Positions 53,568 through 60,619 of a stretch of 64,000 nt of DNA are shown here, one piece after another. Each line of letters opens with the position of its first letter. The stretch's first letter is position 1. Source of the DNA: Mesorhizobium_K quangtriensis. Lineage in GTDB: Bacteria; Pseudomonadota; Alphaproteobacteria; Rhizobiales; Rhizobiaceae. The stretch covers positions 372,001 to 436,000 of the forward strand of contig NZ_JBEBMF010000002.1 of NCBI RefSeq assembly GCF_040081925.1, read 5' to 3'. A program made the position numbers and the translations under genes. Below the pieces are notes generated by a model. The model made no database searches and was not told where the DNA came from. It worked only from the letters and a program-made list of their open reading frames with translations.

Positions 53568-53951
53568 ATGTCAAAGGCTCTGACGCCAAAATCGATAAGG
53601 CCGCCATTCGCCAAATACAGCCACGGCGTGGAAGTGCCCGCCGGCAAAAGGCTTGTCCTGTGCTCCGGGCAGTTGGGCATCGGGCCGGATGACACGATTC
53701 CGGAGGAAGTCGGCGCTCAGGCCGAACTGTGCTTCGCCAACATTGCCGCGATCCTCTCGGAGGCAGGCATGGCGCTTAAGGACGTCGTGCGGATCAACGC
53801 CTACGTCACCGATCGCGCTTACATGAAACCCTACATGGAGGTGCGCGACCGGCTTGTCGCCGACCCGCCGCCTGCCTCGACTCTGATGATCGTCTCCGGG
53901 TTCACCCGCCCGGAATTTAAGGTCGAGATCGAGGTCATCGCGGCGGGTTGA
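53568..53951 (+). CDS. RidA-family protein, divergent subgroup
   Basis: A 127-residue member of the Rid family, with GVEVPAGKRLVLCSGQLGI near residues 20-38 and the C-terminal TLMIVSGFTRPEFKVEIEVIA. The residue equivalent to the catalytic arginine of RidA appears to be missing (PPASTLMIV), so it may belong to a non-deaminase subgroup found in catabolic operons. An upstream GGAG precedes the start. It faces the importer operon divergently with 229 nt between, and is followed by the creatininase homologue 63 nt later. Confidence 0.87.
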   Translation: MSKALTPKSIRPPFAKYSHGVEVPAGKRLVLCSGQLGIGPDDTIPEEVGAQAELCFANIAAILSEAGMALKDVVRINAYVTDRAYMKPYMEVRDRLVADPPPASTLMIVSGFTRPEFKVEIEVIAAG

Positions 53952-54014
53952 ACCGCCAGTTGCGGTCAGCCGTCCCCCGAACTACAACCCCGGCAATCAA
54001 AGGACGAGGTTCCC

Positions 54015-54812
54015 GTGGCTCCGAGAAAAGTCTGGTGGGGAGATTTTCCGACGACCGCCTACGCGGCGATCGACCCGGAAAAAACCATCGCCGTGTTGCC
54101 GGTGGCGGCCATCGAGCAGCATGGCCCTCATCTGCCCGTATCAACCGACACGACCATCATGCACGGCATGCTGCACACGCTGATCGAGCGGCTGCCTGAT
54201 GATCTCGACATCCGCATCCTGCCGGTCCAGTCGGTCGGCAAGTCGAACGAACATCTGCATGCGCCGGGCACCCTGACCATCCCGGCCACGACGCTCATCA
54301 AGGCATGGACGGAGCTTGGAGCCTCGGTCGCGCGGGCCGGCGTGAAGAAATTCGTCTTCATCAATTCCCATGGCGGCAACGAGGAAATCATGGGAATCGT
54401 GGCGCGCGAGTTGCGCGTCCAGTTCGGCATGCTGGCGGTGAAGTCGAGCTGGTCGCGCTTCGGCCGGCCTGAAGGTCTCTACAGCGATATCGAGGATCGT
54501 TATGGCATCCATGGCGGCGACTTCGAGACGTCGGTCATGCTGCATTTCCGCCCCGACCTTGTGGACATGACGAAAGCCGAGAACTTTGTCTCCAGCGTAC
54601 AGCGGGCCGAACAGGAGTTCGACCTGCTGAAGCCGACCGGCACCCACGCTTTCGCCTGGACGGCCTCCGACCTCAATCCGCATGGCGTGGTCGGCGAGGC
54701 GGCCAAGGCCACGGCCGAAAAGGGCCGGCTGACAGCCGGGCATCAGGCCGACGGGTTCATCAAGCTGCTCAGGGATGTGCGGACGGCCAGGCTTTCCGAC
54801 TGGGTGAAGTAG
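54015..54812 (+). CDS. Creatininase-family amidohydrolase
   Basis: A 265-residue metal-dependent enzyme of the creatininase family. The metal ligands are in EQHGPHLPVSTD (Glu34, His36, Asp45) and NSHGGNEE (His119, Glu123), with SNEH preceding the conserved PGTLTI block. Members open creatinine, or act in F420, mycofactocin and riboflavin-type pathways. The GTG start at 54015 has GAGG upstream. Next to an NMT1-type importer and a cyclic-amide hydrolase, creatinine or a similar cyclic guanidine/urea is a plausible substrate, and sarcosine is a known product of creatine breakdown. This is not proven. Confidence 0.84.
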   Translation: MAPRKVWWGDFPTTAYAAIDPEKTIAVLPVAAIEQHGPHLPVSTDTTIMHGMLHTLIERLPDDLDIRILPVQSVGKSNEHLHAPGTLTIPATTLIKAWTELGASVARAGVKKFVFINSHGGNEEIMGIVARELRVQFGMLAVKSSWSRFGRPEGLYSDIEDRYGIHGGDFETSVMLHFRPDLVDMTKAENFVSSVQRAEQEFDLLKPTGTHAFAWTASDLNPHGVVGEAAKATAEKGRLTAGHQADGFIKLLRDVRTARLSDWVK

Positions 54813-55322
54813 CTATCGGCCGAGTTCCAGCGCGAAAGGCACGCCCTCGAAGGCGTCGGCGCCACGACCGATCGACTGGATTGCGGATACCATGCGGCCT
54901 TGCCTGCCCAGCATGTCGTCGGCCAGCGCAATCAGGCGCGGGTTCGGTGTGGCGCTCGGTGAGGCCAGCCTGAGATCCCAGGCGAGTTCCCCTTCGTCGC
55001 GAGACGGCTCCAATGCGGCTGCGATGATATAGGCCGAAGCAGTCGAGCGGCTGATGCCGGCATAGCAATTGATGACCAGCGGCTTCGACCGGTTCCAGGC
55101 TTCGGCGAAGTCGAGCAGCGTCCGCATATGCGCCTCGCCTGGCAGCGTCATCCCCTCCTGCGCTTCCGCGATGTCGTGCAGCGAAAGATAGAGATGGTTC
55201 GCCTCGGCGATCGTGGACGGCCGTGTCATCGCCGTGCCGGGCGCGAGCAGCGAAAGCAGGCGCTCGGCTTTGGTCGATGCGACGGTGGCGTCGACCTTCG
55301 AGAGGGGGCAGACCCAGATCAT
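54813..55322 (-). CDS. Tyrosine phosphatase-fold protein next to cobC
   Basis: A 169-residue protein with a cysteine phosphatase loop, CYAGISRS (Cys86, Arg92), of the kind annotated as protein tyrosine phosphatase. It lacks an obvious second domain. Its start overlaps the cobC stop by 4 nt, so it is cotranslated with a cobalamin gene. In rhizobia a similar small phosphatase gene often sits beside cobC/cobD (from memory). A role on a cobalamin phosphate intermediate is possible but unproven. It ends next to the convergent creatininase gene. Confidence 0.8.
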   Translation of the reverse strand: MIWVCPLSKVDATVASTKAERLLSLLAPGTAMTRPSTIAEANHLYLSLHDIAEAQEGMTLPGEAHMRTLLDFAEAWNRSKPLVINCYAGISRSTASAYIIAAALEPSRDEGELAWDLRLASPSATPNPRLIALADDMLGRQGRMVSAIQSIGRGADAFEGVPFALELGR

Positions 55323-56380
55323 CGCGATGCAGCAGCGCGCATGCTGCCTCCCCTGTTAGCGCTCCACACGGCAAGCGCCGTTTGCAGCCGGCTCCATTCG
55401 CTTTCGGTGAGGGGAAGTCCGAAACGAAGCTGGTGCGGGCGGTCGGCGAAGTTGCGCACGAGAATGCCGGCATTGCCGAGCGTATCGAACAAGTCCGGCG
55501 CGTCGGACGATGTCAGATGACGAAAGAGGCTCGTGCCGCCATCCGCGACGACGCCATGCCCGGCAAGCATTGCATCGAGCCGCGCGGCCTCCGCTGCAAG
55601 GCGGTCGCGCATGGATTCCTGCCAGCCTGTGTCGACCAATGCCCGGATACCGTATTCCAGCGCTGGACCGGAAACCGACCACGGCCCGAACCCCGCATCC
55701 AGCCGCTCCACGATGTCAGGTGAAGCGATTGCGAAGCCAAGGCGAACGCCCGCCAGGCCGAAGAATTTGCCGAACGAGCGCAGGACGACGATGCCGCACT
55801 GCTCCGCGTCGCCACAAAGCGATTCCCGACGCGGGCCGACATCCATGAAGGCTTCATCTACGATCAGCAATCCGCCGCGTCGGCGCAACGTTTCGGCAAG
55901 CGCGAGAAGGTCGCTGCGCGGGACAATACGTCCGTCCGGGTTGTTGGGATTGACGACGACGGCGAGATCGGCGTCGGCGAGCATCGCGAAATCGGGGACT
56001 TCGACTGCGGAATGACCGGCAAGCGACGCGACGCGGACATGCTCCGCATAGGTCGGGCCAAGGACAACCGCGCGACCGGGTTTGACCAGCGAGAAAACCT
56101 GCGGCAGCAGGATCTGCGTACCCGGAGCGAGCGCGACGTGACGTGGCGACGGCGCGCCATAGGCATTCGCCGCGACAGCAGCGAGGTCGCGCGCCTGCGC
56201 CGGCTCGGGTAGGCGCGTCAGCGCGGTGGCGGGCAGGTCGAAAAGCGGGTAGGAGTGCGGATTGATCCCGGTGGAGAGGTCGACCCAAGGCTCCGGCGCA
56301 TGCGGAAACAGCGACCGCGCGCGGCCGAGGCTGCCGCCGTGATCGGCTACCGCTTCTATCGCCTTCGCCGGAATGTTCAT
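55319..56380 (-). CDS. cobC: Threonine-phosphate decarboxylase, CobC
   Basis: A 353-residue PLP enzyme that decarboxylates L-threonine phosphate to (R)-1-amino-2-propanol phosphate for the nucleotide loop of cobalamin. The PLP lysine is Lys205 in RSFGKFFGLAG. NPNNPDG and VDEAFMD are also typical, and the N-terminal DHGGSLGRARSLFP, STGINPHSYPL block is characteristic of CobC. Its ATG lies opposite the cobD start, so the two 5 prime ends overlap by a few bases and each promoter must lie inside the other gene or be shared. It is followed by a phosphatase-like gene. Confidence 0.93.
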   Translation of the reverse strand: MNIPAKAIEAVADHGGSLGRARSLFPHAPEPWVDLSTGINPHSYPLFDLPATALTRLPEPAQARDLAAVAANAYGAPSPRHVALAPGTQILLPQVFSLVKPGRAVVLGPTYAEHVRVASLAGHSAVEVPDFAMLADADLAVVVNPNNPDGRIVPRSDLLALAETLRRRGGLLIVDEAFMDVGPRRESLCGDAEQCGIVVLRSFGKFFGLAGVRLGFAIASPDIVERLDAGFGPWSVSGPALEYGIRALVDTGWQESMRDRLAAEAARLDAMLAGHGVVADGGTSLFRHLTSSDAPDLFDTLGNAGILVRNFADRPHQLRFGLPLTESEWSRLQTALAVWSANRGGSMRAAASR

Positions 56381-57344
56381 GTCCGTCCTGATCGCCTTCT
56401 TGTCACTCGCTCTCGAAACCCGGCTCGGCTATCCGGACCGGCTGTTCCGGGCAATCGGCCATCCGGTCACCTGGATCGGCCGCCTGATATCCTGTCTCGA
56501 CAGCACGCTCAACCGCGCGACAGACAGCGACCGGACGCGTCGCCTTTGCGGCGTGGCGGCTCTGGCTGTCATCGTCGGCGTGCCTGCTGCGATCGCCTAT
56601 GCGGTGCAAACCTTCCTGCTGCTTCATCCGCTAGGATTCTTCGTGGCGATTGCGCTCGGCACGACGCTGCTGGCGCAAAAGAGCCTGTCGAAGCATGTCG
56701 AGGCGGTGGCCAAGGCGCTCGACGCGGGTGGACTGGCGGCCGGTCGCGAGGCGGTTTCGAAGATCGTCGGACGCGACCCCGAAACGCTGGACCGGGCAGC
56801 GGTCGGGCGGGCCGCGATCGAAAGCCTGGCCGAAAATTTCTCGGATGGCGTGGTCGCTCCCGCCTTCTGGATGGCGATTGGCGGGCTGGCGGCTGGCTCT
56901 GCTTACAAGGCTGCGAACACGGCCGATTCCATGATAGGCCACCGGACGCCGAGGCATGAGGCGTTCGGCTGGGCGGCCGCGCGCTTCGACGACCTGATCA
57001 ACCTGCCGGCCTCGCGGCTGACAGCCTTGCTGATCGTCATCGCGGCGGCACTCCTCCCCCGCATGGATGCGAAAACCGCTTGGCGTGCAGTTTGGCGCGA
57101 CGCCAAAAAACACCGTTCGCCCAATGCCGGTTGGCCGGAAGCGGCGATGGCCGGCGCGCTCGGCATCGCGCTGGCAGGACCGAGAAGTTATGGCGGCGTC
57201 ATGGGCGACTTCGCTTATATGGGCGAAGGCGGGCGGCGAGCCGTGACCGCAGCCGATATCAGGCGGGCGCTGCGGCTGTTCTGGGTGGCCGATACGTTAT
57301 TGATTTCGACCCTTGGTCTCGTGGGAGCAGTAGTGGTGCTATGA
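56373..57344 (+). CDS. cobD: Adenosylcobinamide-phosphate synthase, CobD/CbiB
   Basis: A 323-residue inner-membrane enzyme that attaches aminopropanol (phosphate) to adenosylcobyric acid. CbiB-family motifs are RLGYPDRLFRAIGHPVTWIG (residues about 17-36), ESLAENFSDGVVAPAFW, ANTADSMIGHRTPRHEAFGWAAARFDD and the C-terminal AYMGEGGRRAVTAADI. Several membrane helices are visible. ATG codons at 56373 and 56379 are both possible, and the second has better spacing to GGA. It is divergent from cobC with overlapping starts and is followed by an AT-rich orphan gene. Confidence 0.92.
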   Translation: MFMSVLIAFLSLALETRLGYPDRLFRAIGHPVTWIGRLISCLDSTLNRATDSDRTRRLCGVAALAVIVGVPAAIAYAVQTFLLLHPLGFFVAIALGTTLLAQKSLSKHVEAVAKALDAGGLAAGREAVSKIVGRDPETLDRAAVGRAAIESLAENFSDGVVAPAFWMAIGGLAAGSAYKAANTADSMIGHRTPRHEAFGWAAARFDDLINLPASRLTALLIVIAAALLPRMDAKTAWRAVWRDAKKHRSPNAGWPEAAMAGALGIALAGPRSYGGVMGDFAYMGEGGRRAVTAADIRRALRLFWVADTLLISTLGLVGAVVVL

Positions 57345-57443
57345 TCGGTAAAACTAAAAATTCAAAGCAATATTCCTAATATTCGAATCTTAATCCGACC
57401 CGATTTACTCAGATTTAATCGTCTCTGAGCTAAGAACGGGTCA

Positions 57444-58163
57444 ATGAACCCTCATGTTTCTATTGTATGGATGGAGGTGATATTCCCGTGGGTCATAACT
57501 TTGATCATAGGAATTCAACTCTGGCGACAAACGAATTCGCAGCGCCGGACCGCTAAGATCGGGATCCTGGCGATCCTTCTAGCATTGGGAACCGCATCTT
57601 CCGGAAATCTCTTCTATCAGCGTGTCGTAAATGTGAGAGCTTGGCCCACGAGCAGCATATTCGACCAGGTTCTGGTGACCCCAGACGGCAATTTGTTCGT
57701 GAAAATGAAGGACCCTATTCTGGCCCGAGCGACTCGAGTTCAGCTCTATAGTTGCCGAGGAGAGTTCAAGGCTGCCTTTCAACCGGATAGTGCGGGCGGC
57801 CTGTTTAAAATCGCCCTTAATCCGGACGATACGTTAAGTATCTACAGCGTCAGAACTGACACGATCGACATATTCAGCACTGACGGGACGTTCCTCCAAA
57901 GGCGTGAGATGGACAGTCGAGAGATGCCATTTGAATTCCTCAAGCCCGGACCCTCGGTTACAAGCCTGAATGGCTGCGAGTTTGCGGTCGATCGCGTCTC
58001 TGGCCAGCCAATCGTCAAAGACAGCACCGGTGTTTGGCCGTTAGAACGCGGTGATTGGATACTCGAAGACATACTAAATCGCCGAAACATCATATGCGCC
58101 GCTTTGTTCGGCGTTCTGATGCTCTTCCTCTCCTATGCCAGAATGCGAAATCGCAAAGACTAA
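57444..58163 (+). CDS. AT-rich orphan membrane protein
   Basis: A 239-residue protein with no recognised family. Membrane helices are predicted near residues 8-25, 36-57 and 217-233. The middle (about 70-200) is beta-rich with repeated DG/D-turn units (TPDGNLFVK, NPDDTLSIY, STDGTFLQR) like a short propeller or NHL-type module. Base and codon use are clearly more AT-rich than in all neighbours, as is the 100-nt gap before it. This suggests recent acquisition into the cobalamin cluster. No mobile-element ends were seen. Function unknown. Confidence 0.6.
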   Translation: MNPHVSIVWMEVIFPWVITLIIGIQLWRQTNSQRRTAKIGILAILLALGTASSGNLFYQRVVNVRAWPTSSIFDQVLVTPDGNLFVKMKDPILARATRVQLYSCRGEFKAAFQPDSAGGLFKIALNPDDTLSIYSVRTDTIDIFSTDGTFLQRREMDSREMPFEFLKPGPSVTSLNGCEFAVDRVSGQPIVKDSTGVWPLERGDWILEDILNRRNIICAALFGVLMLFLSYARMRNRKD

Positions 58164-58212
58164 GGTGCGCCTCAACGCCGGTAGTAGGCAAAAGCAACGC
58201 AACAACGCCTCC

Positions 58213-58833
58213 TCAGAACTCGATCCCCTCCTGGGCCTTCACGCCGGCGGAGAAGTGATGCTTCACCGCCCCCATCTCGGTGACGAGGTCGGCGGCCTCG
58301 ACCAGAGCCGGCTTGGCGTTGCGGCCGGTGACCACGACGTGCAGGTCCGGACGACGGGCTTTCAGGCTCGCCACGACGGCTTCGACGTCGAGATAGTCGT
58401 AGCGCAGCGCGATGTTCAGTTCGTCCAGCACGACGAGGCTGATCGACGGATCGGCCAGCAGTTCGAGCGCCTTCGCCCATGCCGCCTGCGCAGCCGCGAT
58501 GTCGCGCTGAAGGTCCTGCGTCTCCCAGGTGAACCCCTCGCCCATCGTGTGCCAGACGACCTGATCGCCGAAGGTTGCGAAGGCGTCCTTTTCGCCTGAA
58601 TGCCAGGCACCTTTTACAAACTGCACGACTCCGACGCGGCGACCATAGCCAAGCATGCGCAAGGCGAGACCGAAAGCGGCCGTGGTCTTGCCCTTGCCGG
58701 GGCCGGTGTTGACGATGAGCAGGCCCTTTTCCGTAATCGTCTTGCCGGCGACTTCTGCGTCCTGCACGGCCTTGCGCTTCGCCATCTTGGCGCGATGGCG
58801 CTCGGCTTCCTTCTCGTCGATCGCAGTCATCAT
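58213..58833 (-). CDS. cobO: Cob(I)yrinic acid a,c-diamide adenosyltransferase, CobO
   Basis: A 206-residue CobO/BtuR-type enzyme that transfers the adenosyl group of ATP to Co(I) corrinoid in the cytosol. The P-loop GPGKGKTTAAFG (about residues 43-54), VVQFVKGAW, GEGFTWETQD and VLDELNIALRYDYL are standard. The start at 58833 overlaps the cobP stop, with AGGTGA just upstream. An in-frame second ATG lies 3 nt later. It is last in the riboswitch-controlled cbtBA-cobPO operon. Confidence 0.93.
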   Translation of the reverse strand: MMTAIDEKEAERHRAKMAKRKAVQDAEVAGKTITEKGLLIVNTGPGKGKTTAAFGLALRMLGYGRRVGVVQFVKGAWHSGEKDAFATFGDQVVWHTMGEGFTWETQDLQRDIAAAQAAWAKALELLADPSISLVVLDELNIALRYDYLDVEAVVASLKARRPDLHVVVTGRNAKPALVEAADLVTEMGAVKHHFSAGVKAQEGIEF

Positions 58834-59366
58834 TTCACCTGCATAGGTAGGCCGGCGACAAAAAAAAGCACGCGGTCGGCAACGGCAGCAATTTTCTGGT
58901 TCAGCCGTCCCTGCGCGTCGCGGAACCGGCGTCCGAGAGGATTGTCGGGCACGATACCCAGGCCCACCTCGTTCGAGACGACGAACCACGGGCCTCGCGG
59001 TGCGGCAAGCACCTCGGCCAGTTCATCGGAACGGGCCTGCACATCGCTTTCCATCAGCATATGGTTGGAGAGCCAGAGCGTCAGGCAATCGACAAGAACC
59101 GGCCGGCCGGCCGGAACCGCGCGAAGCGCGTCGACAAGTCCGAACGGCGCATCAACAGTCGACCAGCCCTCGCCTCTCCGCGAACGGTGGAGCGTGATGC
59201 GCTCCGCCATCTCGTCGTCATAGGCCTGCGCGGTGGCAATGTAGGTCCATGGAGCCGGCAGCTCCGTGGCGAGTTTCTCGGCGTGCGTGCTCTTGCCGGA
59301 ACGCGCGCCGCCGAGAAGGAAGGTCAGGCTTCGACCGGAAGCGTTAGTCCCGGACGCCTCAGGCAA
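58830..59366 (-). CDS. cobP: Adenosylcobinamide kinase/guanylyltransferase, CobP (CobU)
   Basis: A 178-residue bifunctional enzyme that phosphorylates adenosylcobinamide and attaches GMP. The P-loop is GGARSGKSTHAEKLA (about residues 19-33). CLTLWLSN, VSNEVGLGIVPDNPLGRRFRDAQGRLNQ and the YIATAQAYDDEMAERI block carry the nucleotide and kinase signatures. The start is a TTG inside the last codons of cbtA (8-nt overlap), the only start that keeps the N-terminal length. It is translationally coupled to cbtA and cobO. Confidence 0.92.
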   Translation of the reverse strand: MPEASGTNASGRSLTFLLGGARSGKSTHAEKLATELPAPWTYIATAQAYDDEMAERITLHRSRRGEGWSTVDAPFGLVDALRAVPAGRPVLVDCLTLWLSNHMLMESDVQARSDELAEVLAAPRGPWFVVSNEVGLGIVPDNPLGRRFRDAQGRLNQKIAAVADRVLFFVAGLPMQVK

Positions 59367-60108
59367 CGCTCGCGCCGAGGGTTGCCTGCTGGCCGAAGAA
59401 GCGTTGGCGCACCAGGCCGATGACGCCGCCGAGCGCCACCCAGAAGATGAGGTTGGTAACCGTCACTGCGACAACGAACTGATGATGCAGGTCGGCGGGG
59501 ACAGGCGACTCGTGGCTCTCTGGCTGCGGCGCACCAATGATGTGCGGAAGCACGATCAAGGCCACGCCGAGCATCGACAATGGAATGGTGCCACGGAAGG
59601 CGATGAGCGCAAGACCGGCAGCCGTTGCCGCCACCGTGCCGATCCACCAGACCTGGCGCGCGAAGAGATCGGCGGCCGGCATGGCCGGCAGTTCCGGCGG
59701 CAGCCCGAGGCCAGGCGCCAGCGTGAACACGGCAAAGCCGGCAAATCCCCACACCGTGCCCTGACGCCAGTTCCGGATGCCGCCGGCAAATTCGGACGCG
59801 GCGACCAGAAGCAGCGCGAAACCGAAGCCGCTGATGATGTTGGCGCCTGTCGTATAGGCGAAACGCTCGAAGCCATCTTCGGGGCCCCAGGCTTCTTCGC
59901 TATGATGTTCGGCGGTTGCGGGCCCAGTTGTGTCGACCGCCGCCGCTTCCGCGGGTGCGCCATGGTCGTGGCCGCCGCCGGCATTTTCAAAGGTTTCCGC
60001 CTTGAGGATCAGGGGAACTGTGGAGAAGGTCTGGAGGGCAGCAAGCAGGATACCGGCAAGCAAGCCGGCAGCCGCCGCGGTGAACACGGCGCTACGAAAG
60101 ATGCTCAT
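59359..60108 (-). CDS. cbtA: Cobalt transporter CbtA
   Basis: A 249-residue inner-membrane protein of the CbtA family with about five membrane helices. A metal-binding loop with HDHG and the AEHHSEEAWGPEDGFERF segment lies between helices 1 and 2. It is predicted to import cobalt for cobalamin synthesis with CbtB. It begins 12 nt after the cbtB stop and overlaps cobP. Its expression should fall when cobalamin is high, since a riboswitch precedes the operon. Confidence 0.9.
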   Translation of the reverse strand: MSIFRSAVFTAAAAGLLAGILLAALQTFSTVPLILKAETFENAGGGHDHGAPAEAAAVDTTGPATAEHHSEEAWGPEDGFERFAYTTGANIISGFGFALLLVAASEFAGGIRNWRQGTVWGFAGFAVFTLAPGLGLPPELPAMPAADLFARQVWWIGTVAATAAGLALIAFRGTIPLSMLGVALIVLPHIIGAPQPESHESPVPADLHHQFVVAVTVTNLIFWVALGGVIGLVRQRFFGQQATLGASVA

Positions 60109-60120
60109 GTTTCTACTCCC

Positions 60121-60297
60121 TTAGTGGCAGGGAAAAGCCAGCGAATGCCGGTAATCGTGTCCGGCATTGTGCACCACTTCCATGTGCGAGAAGCCCAGGA
60201 AGCCAACGATGAAGATGCCAAGCAGGGCAGCGAGGCCAAGCTGCGCGGCGCGCGAACCGGAGGAAGCAGCGCCGATCGAGGAAGTAGCAGTGTTCAT
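60121..60297 (-). CDS. cbtB: Cobalt transporter subunit CbtB
   Basis: A 58-residue protein with one membrane helix (about residues 18-36) and the CbtB C-terminal signature SHMEVVHNAGHDYRHSLAFPCH, in which three histidines and a cysteine may bind cobalt. The AAAGGACTAGGGA region precedes its ATG. It is first after the cobalamin riboswitch and belongs with cbtA. Confidence 0.9.
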   Translation of the reverse strand: MNTATSSIGAASSGSRAAQLGLAALLGIFIVGFLGFSHMEVVHNAGHDYRHSLAFPCH

Positions 60298-60344
60298 TCC
60301 CTAGTCCTTTCACCCTCCACCCGAGGGCATCGAGAAGTTTTCGT

Positions 60345-60515
60345 CGCCGGCAGGTCTCCTGGCTCGCGGATCTTGCGCCCTCTCCACCTTCCCGGACTTG
60401 CGCCCAGTGGCTTTCGGAAAAGGCTACCGCTTACAGTTGCGGGGGCAGCCGCGGCTTTGGGTCGAAACCCTCACCGCATTCCCTCTCGGTCCTTCCGGAA
60501 CCGTCGACCTGCAAA
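60345..60515 (-). promoter_or_regulatory. Cobalamin (AdoCbl) riboswitch
   Basis: Read on the minus strand, the element shows GGGAATGCGGTGAGG, then CCCCCGCAACTGTAAGCGG, then GCCACTGGGCGCAAG, CGGGAAGG and finally the B12 box AGCCAGGAGACCTGCC at 60349-60364. Order and spacing match the cobalamin riboswitch consensus. It ends about 50 nt before cbtB and so should repress cbtBA-cobPO when cobalamin is plentiful. Confidence 0.95.
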
Positions 60516-60572
60516 CTATAATCGAGAACACCGGGCGCGGCAAACTGATTAACCGACGGTCCCAGGCGCGAA

Positions 60573-60599
60573 TTGACAAATATCCCGCACCGGTATCCG
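60573..60599 (+). promoter_or_regulatory. Possible promoter of the Rieske oxygenase gene
   Basis: TTGACA (60573-60578) and TATCCG (60594-60599) lie 15 nt apart, about 20 nt before the gene start. The spacer is short, so this is a weak candidate. An AAAGGAGCC ribosome site follows and is clear. Confidence 0.3.
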
Positions 60600-60619
60600 C
60601 TGGCTGAAAGGAGCCAGCC

